Below, piece by piece: positions 1 to 5,521 of a DNA stretch of 6,977 nucleotides (the stretch's first letter is position 1; each line of letters opens with the position of its first letter). Source of the stretch: Oscillospiraceae bacterium. Its GTDB lineage: Bacteria > Bacillota > Clostridia > Oscillospirales > Ruminococcaceae. Made by a program: the position numbers and the translations under genes. Location: positions 1-6,977 of the forward strand of contig JAGALG010000082.1 of the NCBI GenBank assembly GCA_017848075.1, given 5' to 3'. A model generated the notes under the pieces. That model saw only the letters and a list, made by a program, of their open reading frames with translations. It had not been told where the DNA came from and did no database searches.

Positions 1-2
1 CT

Positions 3-233
3 CTGGTGATCTTCAGCTTCCTCGGTCACCGTGTACCGCTGTGGGGCTGCCGCATCGGTACTTTGGCTGCTACCCTCTGTGGTATCTGCGAAATGCTGAG
101 CGGTTTGGGCTTGATGAACAACTTCCTGCTCTCTCTGCCATTCGGCAATCTGGGCTTTGGCTGGTTGATTCCATCTGCGATTGGCACCCTCCTCGGCTGC
201 CTTATCAAGAGCAAAAAGCCTGTTGAGGCATAA
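3..233 (+). CDS. brnQ: Branched-chain amino acid transport carrier, BrnQ-like, C-terminal fragment
   Basis: Partial gene: the frame is open from the left edge, and 76 residues precede the TAA stop. The fragment is very hydrophobic, with two likely membrane segments (about residues 17-38 and 49-69) and a short basic tail rich in lysine (SKKP). The pattern of a glycine-rich helix containing GWLIPSAIGTLLG just before a short cytoplasmic tail fits the last membrane helix of BrnQ/LIVCS carriers, which import leucine, isoleucine and valine with a sodium ion. The GTG at base 6 is not taken as a start because the frame continues upstream and the fragment is far shorter than the usual roughly 430 residues. 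A strong terminator follows 7 bases after the stop, so this is the last gene of its transcript. Another multi-pass carrier cannot be excluded from the C-terminus alone. Confidence 0.7.
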   Translation: MVIFSFLGHRVPLWGCRIGTLAATLCGICEMLSGLGLMNNFLLSLPFGNLGFGWLIPSAIGTLLGCLIKSKKPVEA

Positions 234-240
234 AACTACA

Positions 241-276
241 TAAAAAAGAACCCGCCGATCGGCGGGTTCTTTTTTA
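241..276. terminator. Bidirectional intrinsic terminator between brnQ and carD
   Basis: A perfect 36-bp palindrome. The GC core CCCGCCGATCGGCGGG (251-266) is extended by GAA/TTC and then by runs of A on the left and T on the right. Read rightward it ends brnQ with a T tract; read leftward it ends carD in the same way. It overlaps the carD stop codon (274-276), so the carD stop lies inside the terminator's A/T arm. Confidence 0.93.
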
Positions 277-774
277 TCCTTCAATTTGCTTTGTAATGAA
301 GCTCTCCACTTCATCCAAAGGGATCTCCAAAGCGGCAGCCAGCTCTCCGTGAAGCAGGTCGGTCGCCCGACGCAAATACTGCTGATCGGTGGAGCCCACC
401 TTCTTGCCCAGCTGAGAGAGGTTCTGACCCTTCACATAGATGTTTTTGATCAGATGAACCAGCTCCTCACAGCTGTGCTGTTGGAAAAAGCTACGGTAAT
501 GCTCGGACAGGGCACGCTGATCCCGGATCGCAAAGGTTTCTGCCTGAATTTCCGGGATATGGTGGATCAGCTCCATCGCTTCCTCCCGACTCAGGATTGG
601 CCGCATAAAGACCGGGCTGTCAACCGGCGCATAGATCACACCTTCGCCATAAAGGGGTGCTAAGGTGTAGTAGTCCTTTGTTTTGTCGGCTGCTGCCAAC
701 TGGGGTGGGCCAATGGCTTCCACCCGGCAGACACCGGTGTTTCCGTACAGAATCAGTTGTCCAATCTGAAACAT
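274..774 (-). CDS. CarD family transcriptional regulator
   Basis: A 166-residue protein of the CarD/CdnL family, whose members bind RNA polymerase beta subunit through an N-terminal Tudor-like domain and promoter DNA through a C-terminal helical domain. Residues 1-60 carry the family pattern: a start resembling MFQIGQLILYGNTGVCRVE, then a YYTLAPLYGEGVIYAPVD stretch and FMRPILSREEA. Residues 65-166 are predicted helical, as in the family, and the length is normal. The start is set by GGAAGGAGG at 781-789, six bases before the ATG. The gene ends in the shared palindromic terminator. Upstream it has its own likely promoter and a leader of about 124 nt that can fold. Clostridial genomes often carry several CarD paralogues, so the particular regulatory target is unknown. 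Confidence 0.88.
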   Translation of the reverse strand: MFQIGQLILYGNTGVCRVEAIGPPQLAAADKTKDYYTLAPLYGEGVIYAPVDSPVFMRPILSREEAMELIHHIPEIQAETFAIRDQRALSEHYRSFFQQHSCEELVHLIKNIYVKGQNLSQLGKKVGSTDQQYLRRATDLLHGELAAALEIPLDEVESFITKQIEG

Positions 775-898
775 GACAGTCCTCCTTCCAAATACGATGT
801 TCTACTATTATGCTAGCAGTTTGCACTGCTAGCATCGTCCATAACAGGCGGCAGCCAAGCCTTGCTGAGCGCATCGCCTTGGACAAGTAATTGCGTAT
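775..898 (-). promoter_or_regulatory. Structured 5' leader of carD (candidate)
   Basis: Between the likely transcription start (about 898) and the carD ATG, several nested complementary segments are present. GTCCA 837-841 pairs with TGGAC 880-884; AGGCG 846-850 pairs with CGCCT 875-879; CAGC 852-855 pairs with GCTG 864-867. A separate perfect hairpin has 11-bp arms at 810-820 and 825-835 (ATGCTAGCAGT and its complement) with a 4-nt loop. No T tract follows the hairpin, so it is not a terminator. No known riboswitch class was recognised. The 11-bp palindrome could instead be a protein-binding operator. Confidence 0.4.
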
Positions 899-904
899 AT
901 CATT

Positions 905-934
905 ATTATAGCAGAATTTTTGGGAGGATGTAAG
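905..934 (-). promoter_or_regulatory. Likely sigma-A promoter of carD
   Basis: Read leftward, the -10 box TATAAT (905-910) is perfect, and the -35 box CTTACA (929-934) matches TTGACA at four of six positions, with an 18-bp spacer. The predicted start is near 898. It lies just after the yhhQ stop codon (945), and no terminator is seen between yhhQ and carD, so carD may also receive read-through. Confidence 0.6.
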
Positions 935-944
935 CGAAAAATTC

Positions 945-1637
945 CTATACTTCCCGCGGTTTGATCCGTCTTGCCCAGTAAATAAAAGGGGTATCTGCCA
1001 AAGATGTAATAAAGAAAATTGCATAACTGGAAAGGCAAATAGACATCAGCGTGTTCATATCATACAGACCGCCAAAAGCTCCAAAGCTGTAAAGCACTGT
1101 GTTCAGCAGCTGAGAGAGCAGGGTGGAGCCATTGTTTCTCAGCCACAGGAAGCGGCGGCTATCCCCAAATTTCGCCTTGGAGAAATCCCACCACTTATGG
1201 TACAGCCACACATCGAAACGCTGAACGATGGCATAAACCAACAGGCTGGCCAGCATGACTCTTGGTGTGTTGCTGAAAATGATCTGGAAGGATGGCATCG
1301 CCCAGTCGTTGGCGGCCGGCTGGTAGCGGAGCCACAGCTGGCTGAGCACAATGAAACCAATGCTTGTAACAATACCCAGATCCACAGAAACCTGTGCTTC
1401 TTTTTTGCCGAAGCACTCGCTGAGAATGTCCGTTACAAGGAAAGTGGAGGCAAAGAGAATATTACCCAAAGTCTGCTCGATGCCAAAGGCCTCCACCAGC
1501 AGCAACACTTCAATGTTTGCCACGATGGTGGCAAATACGGTCCATGCGTACAGGCCTATACGGCCGAAAAATTTGTATGCCGCCACCACTGCACCGTAGA
1601 TCAACGGCAAAGAAAGAATCAATAAAAGTTCGTTCAT
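945..1637 (-). CDS. yhhQ: Queuosine precursor transporter, YhhQ/QPTR family
   Basis: A 230-residue integral membrane protein with six or more hydrophobic segments (about 4-22, 29-50, 57-73, 84-104, 124-142, 175-190 and 197-215). Family signatures are clear: LGNILFASTFLVTDILSE (58-74), and RNNGSTLLSQLLNT (167-180) before the last helices. YhhQ of E. coli imports preQ0 and preQ1, and relatives elsewhere take up queuine. Its substrate here cannot be read from sequence, but the QueL-like enzyme encoded immediately upstream makes queuine a reasonable guess. The ATG lies two bases after the queL stop. Its ribosome binding site (AGGAG, 1645-1649) sits inside the last codons of queL, so translation is probably coupled. 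Length is normal for the family. Confidence 0.88.
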   Translation of the reverse strand: MNELLLILSLPLIYGAVVAAYKFFGRIGLYAWTVFATIVANIEVLLLVEAFGIEQTLGNILFASTFLVTDILSECFGKKEAQVSVDLGIVTSIGFIVLSQLWLRYQPAANDWAMPSFQIIFSNTPRVMLASLLVYAIVQRFDVWLYHKWWDFSKAKFGDSRRFLWLRNNGSTLLSQLLNTVLYSFGAFGGLYDMNTLMSICLSSYAIFFITSLADTPFIYWARRIKPREV

Positions 1638-1639
1638 GC

Positions 1640-2350
1640 TTACGCTCCTACTCCAAAATCTGTATTATTCAGTAAAATATCCACGCGCTGCTCGTCCCGA
1701 TATTTGGGGTACAGCTGCTCCACGAAGCCTCGGATCACCGTAGGGTCCGGCTTGATGGGAGTGCTGTTCTCTACCATAATGTTGACACAAACCCGACGGA
1801 AATAAGCCAGCGCTGTTTGAATGTCCCGCTCCATGGACTCTACCGTTTGTCCCTGCAGGCCGAAGAGCAGACAAACTTCATCGGCATAACAAGCGATTTC
1901 TGCCGGAGAAGCTGTATCGATTCCTTTCCGGAGGATTTGTTCCCGATACGCATAGTCAAAGGTCTCGACACCCATTTTAATGGTGACTTCAATGCCTCTG
2001 TCACCGTAAAAGTGGCGAATTGCTTCGATCTCATGGCGGTGCATCCAGTGGCACTCAAAGTGCAGCTGCCCAATCTTCCGTTCCTGACAGATGCGGCGAA
2101 TCTCCTGATGCGTCTTGGTACTCAAATCACAGAAGCTACCGGAATTGATAACCTCCAACCGACCCAAATGACCATCCACCTGCGCCAAAACCTGTTGATT
2201 CAGCTGATCGTTGGCCTCCTGATCCAGGGAGAAGTCCAAATGGTAATCACAGAAGGCACAGCGCCTCCATTGACAGCCTCTGCCCCGCAACAGGCAAATT
2301 TCCCGAGGATTCTTCCCCTCTATGACACTATATCTTGGCATCGTATCCAC
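1640..2350 (-). CDS. queL: Radical SAM enzyme, QueL-like queuine lyase (queuosine salvage)
   Basis: A 236-residue radical SAM protein. The iron-sulfur cluster motif is C26, C31 and C34 (GCQWRRCAFC), a CX4CX2C spacing rather than the classic CX3CX2C. Other family-like blocks are VINSGSFCD (68-76), KMGVETFD (125-132), LLFGLQGQT (161-169), NSTPIKPDP (195-203) and NNTDFG at the C-terminus. A radical SAM subgroup named QueL in gut Clostridia converts queuine to preQ1, letting the cell reuse queuine; the size and the adjacent queuosine-precursor transporter support this assignment, which remains an inference. The start chosen is GTG at 2350: AAGGAGG lies eight bases upstream. The longer reading frame back to 2539 would run through a terminator hairpin and a promoter, so it is rejected. 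The ATG three codons later (2341) is too far from the ribosome binding site. Confidence 0.65.
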   Translation of the reverse strand: MDTMPRYSVIEGKNPREICLLRGRGCQWRRCAFCDYHLDFSLDQEANDQLNQQVLAQVDGHLGRLEVINSGSFCDLSTKTHQEIRRICQERKIGQLHFECHWMHRHEIEAIRHFYGDRGIEVTIKMGVETFDYAYREQILRKGIDTASPAEIACYADEVCLLFGLQGQTVESMERDIQTALAYFRRVCVNIMVENSTPIKPDPTVIRGFVEQLYPKYRDEQRVDILLNNTDFGVGA

Positions 2351-2358
2351 GCCAAATT

Positions 2359-2365
2359 CCTCCTT
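2359..2365 (-). promoter_or_regulatory. Ribosome binding site that fixes the queL GTG start
   Basis: AAGGAGG is a full match to the anti-Shine-Dalgarno sequence. It stands 8 nt from GTG 2350 but 17 nt from the first ATG (2341), so GTG is preferred. It lies only a few bases beyond the T tract of the upstream terminator, so queL is translated only from transcripts that pass that terminator. Confidence 0.8.
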
Positions 2366-2372
2366 ACCCAAT

Positions 2373-2401
2373 AAAAAAGGGCGTCCAAACGGACGCCCTT
2401 T
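2373..2401 (-). terminator. Intrinsic terminator in the queL leader
   Basis: Read leftward: an 11-bp perfect stem, AAAGGGCGTCC and its complement (2391-2401 with 2376-2386), a 4-nt GTTT loop, then a run of T interrupted only by the end of the tract (2378-2373). It sits downstream of the queL promoter and upstream of the queL ribosome binding site. It may act as a conditional attenuator for queL-yhhQ and also stop read-through from sdpI, which has no terminator of its own. Confidence 0.88.
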
Positions 2402-2490
2402 CAAACACGCAGTTTTCCCGCATGTTGCTTCCGTAGTTTTGTTTAGAGACAGGATGGTTTCAAACTGTCTTATGAAATTTTCCAAAGGAT

Positions 2491-2518
2491 AGTATAACAC
2501 AAATTCTGTTGATTGCAA
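2491..2518 (-). promoter_or_regulatory. Sigma-A promoter of queL-yhhQ, extended -10
   Basis: Read leftward: -35 TTGCAA (2513-2518), a 16-bp spacer, and -10 TATACT (2491-2496) preceded by TGT, an extended -10 element. The predicted start is near 2484. It lies only a few bases after the sdpI stop codon (2523), which makes queL-yhhQ a separate transcription unit. Confidence 0.75.
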
Positions 2519-2522
2519 GCCC

Positions 2523-3194
2523 TTATAATTTGGAAGCATAAATCAAGCAAATCACCACATCAATCAGCAGGAGAGCCAAAAACAAACTCATAGCGGTGAT
2601 GCCACCAAAAATCAAACTGAGCACGATCGTCAGAGCACCGCTAAATATGAACACAATACCAGCAAAACGGTTGGCCTTCGCCCAATTCTCGTCGCTGCTC
2701 ATGGTTTTGTTGGTGCGGAAACCGATGACCGGATTCCGGCGAGTCTTTGGCATATAATTGCCGGTAACAATCAAAAGCAGACCCATCAGCACACCGATGA
2801 TCTGATTGATATCAATGCTGCTGACTGTGGCATTGGTCTTCGCTTCATTGTAGGAACCAAGGAGGAACACCAAGTGCATAAGGGAAAACATCAGCGTCGT
2901 ACCGACAGCGGCAAGGAACAGCACCTTGCGGTTGCTCTCCGCTTCACGGCCCTCTTTGCTGTCGCCCAAATGCTGGATCTTTTCCTCATAGAAGTGGAGC
3001 ATACATTGCCAAAAAGCAGCAAAGGCAAGAATCAGCACTGGGAAAATCAACTGCTCATAGCGGCTGCCCCAGCGGTCGATCTCACCGGCCATATTGTAGT
3101 GCATGGGCATTTGCTCCGGCAGACAGGGTAAAACGATGCCCGTCAAAATCAGCGGAATGACGGCAAGAATCCATAGCCATTTATTCCTTTTCAT
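2523..3194 (-). CDS. SdpI-like integral membrane protein (DUF1648 plus SdpI domains)
   Basis: A 223-residue membrane protein. The N-terminal part (1-65) has a DUF1648 pattern: a helix at 6-23 followed by LPEQMPMHYNMAGEIDRWGS. The C-terminal half carries the SdpI signature, NYMPKTRRNPVIGFRT (146-161) and SSDENWAKANRFAG (166-179), followed by two helices. About five or six membrane segments are expected (6-23, 48-66, 91-113, 130-145, 176-197, 200-218). In Bacillus subtilis SdpI gives immunity to the SdpC toxin and sequesters the repressor SdpR at the membrane. The ATG at 3194 is chosen because GAGGTGA lies seven bases upstream; the frame overlaps arsR by 14 nt, indicating coupled translation. 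No sdpABC toxin genes are in view, so a general envelope-stress or bacteriocin-resistance role is equally possible. Confidence 0.82.
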   Translation of the reverse strand: MKRNKWLWILAVIPLILTGIVLPCLPEQMPMHYNMAGEIDRWGSRYEQLIFPVLILAFAAFWQCMLHFYEEKIQHLGDSKEGREAESNRKVLFLAAVGTTLMFSLMHLVFLLGSYNEAKTNATVSSIDINQIIGVLMGLLLIVTGNYMPKTRRNPVIGFRTNKTMSSDENWAKANRFAGIVFIFSGALTIVLSLIFGGITAMSLFLALLLIDVVICLIYASKL

Positions 3195-3459
3195 GTGCGT
3201 CACCTCGAAATTGTTGAATCCACAGAAGAAGCTCATCAAAAACAGTTGCATTGATTTCGTACCAGATAAAATTCTTTTCCCGATACTCCAGCACAAAGTC
3301 CCCCTGCTTCAGCAAACGAAGATGGTAGGACAGGGCCGCCGGAGATATATCCAGCTCTACCGCAATGCTGCCGGCAGTTCGCTTTTCTTTTTTCAGTAAG
3401 AGCAGAATATCCCGCCGTACCGGATCTGCCAGAATTTTCAGGCTTTCACCAATGCTCAT
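3181..3459 (-). CDS. ArsR family winged-helix repressor (SdpR-like)
   Basis: A 92-residue repressor. ADPVRRDILLLLK (11-23) is the classic ArsR first-helix pattern. The helix-turn-helix spans about 26-51 (TAGSIAVELDISPAALSYHLRLLKQ), with S44, H46 and R48 in the recognition helix, and a beta wing at 56-69. No metal-binding cysteine pair is present, so it is not a typical arsenic or cadmium sensor. The pairing with an SdpI-like protein points to the SdpR type, which responds to sequestration rather than metal. The ATG at 3459 is set by AGGAGG shortly upstream; the longer frame to 3522 would include the promoter. Probably autoregulated through the palindromes at 3470-3493 and 3526-3549. Confidence 0.88.
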   Translation of the reverse strand: MSIGESLKILADPVRRDILLLLKKEKRTAGSIAVELDISPAALSYHLRLLKQGDFVLEYREKNFIWYEINATVFDELLLWIQQFRGDAHEKE

Positions 3460-3469
3460 AAACTCCCTC

Positions 3470-3493
3470 CTATTTAAAATCTTCTTTAAATAC
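3470..3493. promoter_or_regulatory. Palindromic operator O1 at the arsR start site
   Basis: TATTTAAA (3471-3478), six bases, then its complement TTTAAATA (3485-3492), with a further C on each outer side. It lies between the arsR -10 box and its ribosome binding site, covering the predicted start near 3487, where a bound repressor would block transcription. It shares its layout and most bases with O2. Confidence 0.6.
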
Positions 3494-3522
3494 AGTGTAA
3501 CAGAGAGTGCCCGAACCGTCAA
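3494..3522 (-). promoter_or_regulatory. Sigma-A promoter of arsR-sdpI
   Basis: Read leftward: -35 TTGACG (3517-3522), a 17-bp spacer, and -10 TACACT (3494-3499) preceded by TGT as an extended -10. It is bracketed by the two palindromes O1 and O2. Confidence 0.78.
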
Positions 3523-3525
3523 GAA

Positions 3526-3549
3526 CTATTTCAAAATTTATTGAAATAG
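3526..3549. promoter_or_regulatory. Palindromic operator O2 between the divergent promoters
   Basis: CTATTTCAA (3526-3534), six bases, then the exact complement TTGAAATAG (3541-3549). It has the same 9-6-9 plan as O1 and differs mainly at the third base from the centre gap. It lies just upstream of the arsR -35 box and about ten bases upstream of the apeB -35 box, so a bound repressor could touch both promoters. Confidence 0.6.
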
Positions 3550-3558
3550 CTTCAAGGC

Positions 3559-3587
3559 TTGACCGGGGAAGTACTTGGATTTATAAT
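3559..3587 (+). promoter_or_regulatory. Sigma-A promoter of apeB
   Basis: -35 TTGACC (3559-3564), a 17-bp spacer, and -10 TATAAT (3582-3587). This is near consensus and predicts a start near 3594, with an untranslated leader of about 42 nt. Its strength agrees with the biased codon use of apeB. Confidence 0.82.
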
Positions 3588-3636
3588 GATAGTGTAGGTA
3601 CCCTGTATCCAATGAATTATAAAGGAGAGGTTTCAA

Positions 3637-4947
3637 ATGAGTTTTGAACGCGCACAGGAACTGTTCCAGTTTATCAAAAAATCCCCAAGCTGTTTCCATG
3701 CTATCGCTACCATCCGCGAAGAGCTGCTGGCAAACGGCTTTATTGAGTTGTCTGAGGGCAAAAAATGGGCTCTGGAAGCTGGCAAAAACTACTTCGTGAC
3801 CCGCAACCAGTCCTCCGTTATCGCATTCAAGATCCCTTGTGCTGACTTTACTTCCTTCCATATTGCAACAAGCCACAGCGATGCTCCTTGCTACAAACTG
3901 AAAGAAAACACCGAAATGGACGCTGCAGGCAAATACACCCTGCTGAACACCGAGCCATACGGCGGTATGATCGCTTCCACCTGGTTTGACCGTCCTCTGT
4001 CCATCGCCGGCCGTGTTCTGGTGAAAGAGGGCAACGCAGTAAAAACCAAACTGGTTGCTGTTGACCGCGATCTGCTGATGATCCCAAATATGGCTATCCA
4101 CATGAACCGCGATATCAACAATGGCTACAAATACAACCAGCAGGTTGATATGATGCCTGTTTACGGCGACAACAGCGCAAAAGGCAGCCTGAAAGCTCTT
4201 ATCGCTGAAAATGCTGGTGTTGCAGAAGCTGATATCATTGGCTCTGACCTGTTCATCTACAACCGTCAGGACCCTTGCATTTGGGGCGCAAACAGCGAGT
4301 ACATCTCCTGTCCAAAACTGGACGACCTGGAATGTGCATTTGTGACTCTGAAAGGCTTCCTGAAAGGCCAGAACGCAAAATCTGTTTCTGTTCTCTGCGT
4401 CTTCGACAACGAGGAAGTTGGCTCCGGCACCAAACAGGGCGCAAAATCCACCTTCATGGTTGATACCCTCAAACGCATCAACTCCGCTCTGGGCCGCAGT
4501 GAAGAAGACTACCACTGCGCTGTTGCTTCTTCCTTCATGGTTTCTGCTGACAATGCTCACGCTGTTCATCCAAACCATCCGGAAATGTGCGACAAACTGA
4601 ACCGCGTTTACATGAACGAAGGTATCGTTATCAAAGCAAACTCCAGACAGAACTACTGCACCGACGGTGTTTCCGCAGCGATCTTCAAATCCATCTGCGA
4701 AAAAGCCAATGCTCCATACCAGTTCTTCCATAATCGCTCCGACCTGGCTGGCGGCGGCACCTTGGGCAACCTGTCCAACATGCAGGTTTCTCTCAACGCT
4801 GTTGACATCGGTCTGCCACAGCTGGGCATGCACTCCAGCTTTGAGACCGCAGGTATCAAGGATATCCAGTCCACCATCGACATTATGGAGGCTTACTACA
4901 ACTCCTGCCTGGAAGAAATCTGCGACGGCGATTACATTCTTGCTTAA
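3637..4947 (+). CDS. apeB: M18 family aminopeptidase (aspartyl aminopeptidase type)
   Basis: A 436-residue cytosolic zinc aminopeptidase of family M18, which removes N-terminal residues, often acidic ones, from peptides. All expected metal and catalytic positions are visible: H80 in SHSDAP, D229 in PKLDDL, E259-E260 in FDNEEVGSGTKQGA, D305 in SADNAHAVHPNH, and H399 in LGMHSSFETAG. Other family blocks are WFDRPLSIAGRV (116-127), IPNMAIHMNRD (149-159) and GGGTLGNLSN (372-381). Length is normal. The start is supported by AGGAGAGG about six bases upstream. Codon use is narrower than in the flanking genes, with repeated gct, gtt, aaa and ctg, suggesting high expression. A strong promoter precedes it and a terminator follows. 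Substrate preference cannot be read from sequence. Confidence 0.95.
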   Translation: MSFERAQELFQFIKKSPSCFHAIATIREELLANGFIELSEGKKWALEAGKNYFVTRNQSSVIAFKIPCADFTSFHIATSHSDAPCYKLKENTEMDAAGKYTLLNTEPYGGMIASTWFDRPLSIAGRVLVKEGNAVKTKLVAVDRDLLMIPNMAIHMNRDINNGYKYNQQVDMMPVYGDNSAKGSLKALIAENAGVAEADIIGSDLFIYNRQDPCIWGANSEYISCPKLDDLECAFVTLKGFLKGQNAKSVSVLCVFDNEEVGSGTKQGAKSTFMVDTLKRINSALGRSEEDYHCAVASSFMVSADNAHAVHPNHPEMCDKLNRVYMNEGIVIKANSRQNYCTDGVSAAIFKSICEKANAPYQFFHNRSDLAGGGTLGNLSNMQVSLNAVDIGLPQLGMHSSFETAGIKDIQSTIDIMEAYYNSCLEEICDGDYILA

Positions 4948-4957
4948 TTTGCTGATG

Positions 4958-4987
4958 AAAAAGCCACCCTTCGTGGGTGGCTTTTTT
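4958..4987 (+). terminator. Intrinsic terminator after apeB
   Basis: A 12-bp stem, AAAAAGCCACCC (4958-4969) with its complement (4975-4986), a 5-nt TTCGT loop, then a T run to 4987. It starts 11 bases after the apeB stop. The A run on the left would also allow function in the leftward direction. Confidence 0.92.
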
Positions 4988-5004
4988 GCGAAAGGTTGAG
5001 GATC

Positions 5005-5514
5005 ATGGAACTTTACACGAAACGATTACTGCTCCGCAGCCTGCGTCCGGAAGATTGGCGGCAAGTACAGTGCCTGTTTCAGGATTTCAGCGACAGCAGT
5101 CTCGCCATTTATGACGCTCCCCTGCCCTGTGATGATGCCGGTTCAGAGGCTCTGACCCGTGTCTTTGCGGAGAGCGGCCTGTTCTTTTCCGTCTTTGAAA
5201 AAGGTTCGGATACCATGGCCGGATATGTTTGCTTCCATCGAGAGGAAAGCGTGTACGATCTCGGCTACCTGTTCCATCGGAACTTTCAAGGGAAGGGTTA
5301 CGCTTTGGAGGCCTGCAACGAGCTGCTGGACTATATGGAACAACAGGGCATCTGTCACTTCAGTGCCCACACCGCCATGGAGAATGCGGCCTCTTTTCGT
5401 CTGCTGAACCGCTTGGGCTTTGAGCTACGCTCCATTCGCCCTCACGCCTTCCACGCAGATGAGAACGGGGAGCCTATCCTGTTCCACAGCGGAAAGTTTC
5501 TTTTGGAGTTATAA
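5005..5514 (+). CDS. GNAT family N-acetyltransferase (RimJ/RimL-like)
   Basis: A 169-residue acetyltransferase. It opens with the RimJ/RimL-type start (LYTKRLLLRSLRPEDW, 3-18). The acetyl-CoA pyrophosphate loop is RNFQGKGYA (92-100), after the beta strand DLGYLF, and the C-terminal motif is NAASFRLLNRLGFE (127-140). Members of this group acetylate alpha-amino groups of ribosomal proteins, antibiotics or small amines; the substrate here is unknown. The start is the ATG at 5005 with GAGG just upstream; a slightly longer frame from 4996 lacks a better ribosome binding site. The ATG is only about 18 bases after the T tract of the apeB terminator and no promoter is visible between, so expression may depend on read-through. 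It ends at a second, near-identical terminator. Confidence 0.85.
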   Translation: MELYTKRLLLRSLRPEDWRQVQCLFQDFSDSSLAIYDAPLPCDDAGSEALTRVFAESGLFFSVFEKGSDTMAGYVCFHREESVYDLGYLFHRNFQGKGYALEACNELLDYMEQQGICHFSAHTAMENAASFRLLNRLGFELRSIRPHAFHADENGEPILFHSGKFLLEL

Positions 5515-5521
5515 GAAAGAT

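Larger units (their letters stand above)
2351..2484 (-). promoter_or_regulatory. Candidate riboswitch or attenuator leader of queL-yhhQ
   Basis: From the predicted start near 2484 the leader shows three stem-loops in order. (1) AGACAG/CTGTCT, a 6-bp stem (2465-2470 with 2447-2452) around a 12-nt loop. (2) AACATGC/GCGTGTT, a 7-bp stem (2420-2426 with 2404-2410) around GGGAAAACT. (3) The terminator at 2373-2401. Four loop bases UUUG (2461-2464) can pair with CAAA (2438-2441) in the A-rich tail after stem 1, giving a possible H-type pseudoknot. An H-type pseudoknot with an A-rich tail is the layout of preQ1 class I riboswitches, and the tail (CUCUAAACAAAACUA) recalls their conserved end. The loop lacks the UAG expected to pair with CUA, so this is not a clean match. 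No clear antiterminator was found by eye. Confidence 0.5.

Noticed and set aside
810..835. Intrinsic terminator for yhhQ
   Set aside because: The 11-bp hairpin is perfect but is not followed by a T tract in either direction.
620..1024. A 134-codon leftward frame spanning the carD start and leader
   Set aside because: It overlaps carD and yhhQ in a different frame, covers a promoter and structured leader, and its protein resembles nothing known.
1817..2374. A 185-codon rightward frame opposite queL
   Set aside because: A shadow of the radical SAM gene, with no family features and no promoter.
2351..2484. T-box leader in front of queL
   Set aside because: The conserved T-box sequence near the antiterminator (TGGNACCGCG-like) is absent and no specifier loop is evident.
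2351..2539. N-terminal extension of queL to an upstream ATG
   Set aside because: It would translate the terminator hairpin and leader and start inside the promoter region. The GTG at 2350 has a perfectly placed AAGGAGG and brings the length to that expected of the family.
3195..3296. N-terminal extension of the SdpI-like protein
   Set aside because: It lies within the arsR coding region, and the ATG at 3194 has its own ribosome binding site and starts a typical membrane segment.
3538..4833. A 431-codon open frame on the strand opposite apeB
   Set aside because: It is the reverse complement of a certain M18 peptidase gene. Its protein has no recognisable domain, and its openness follows from the codon bias of apeB.
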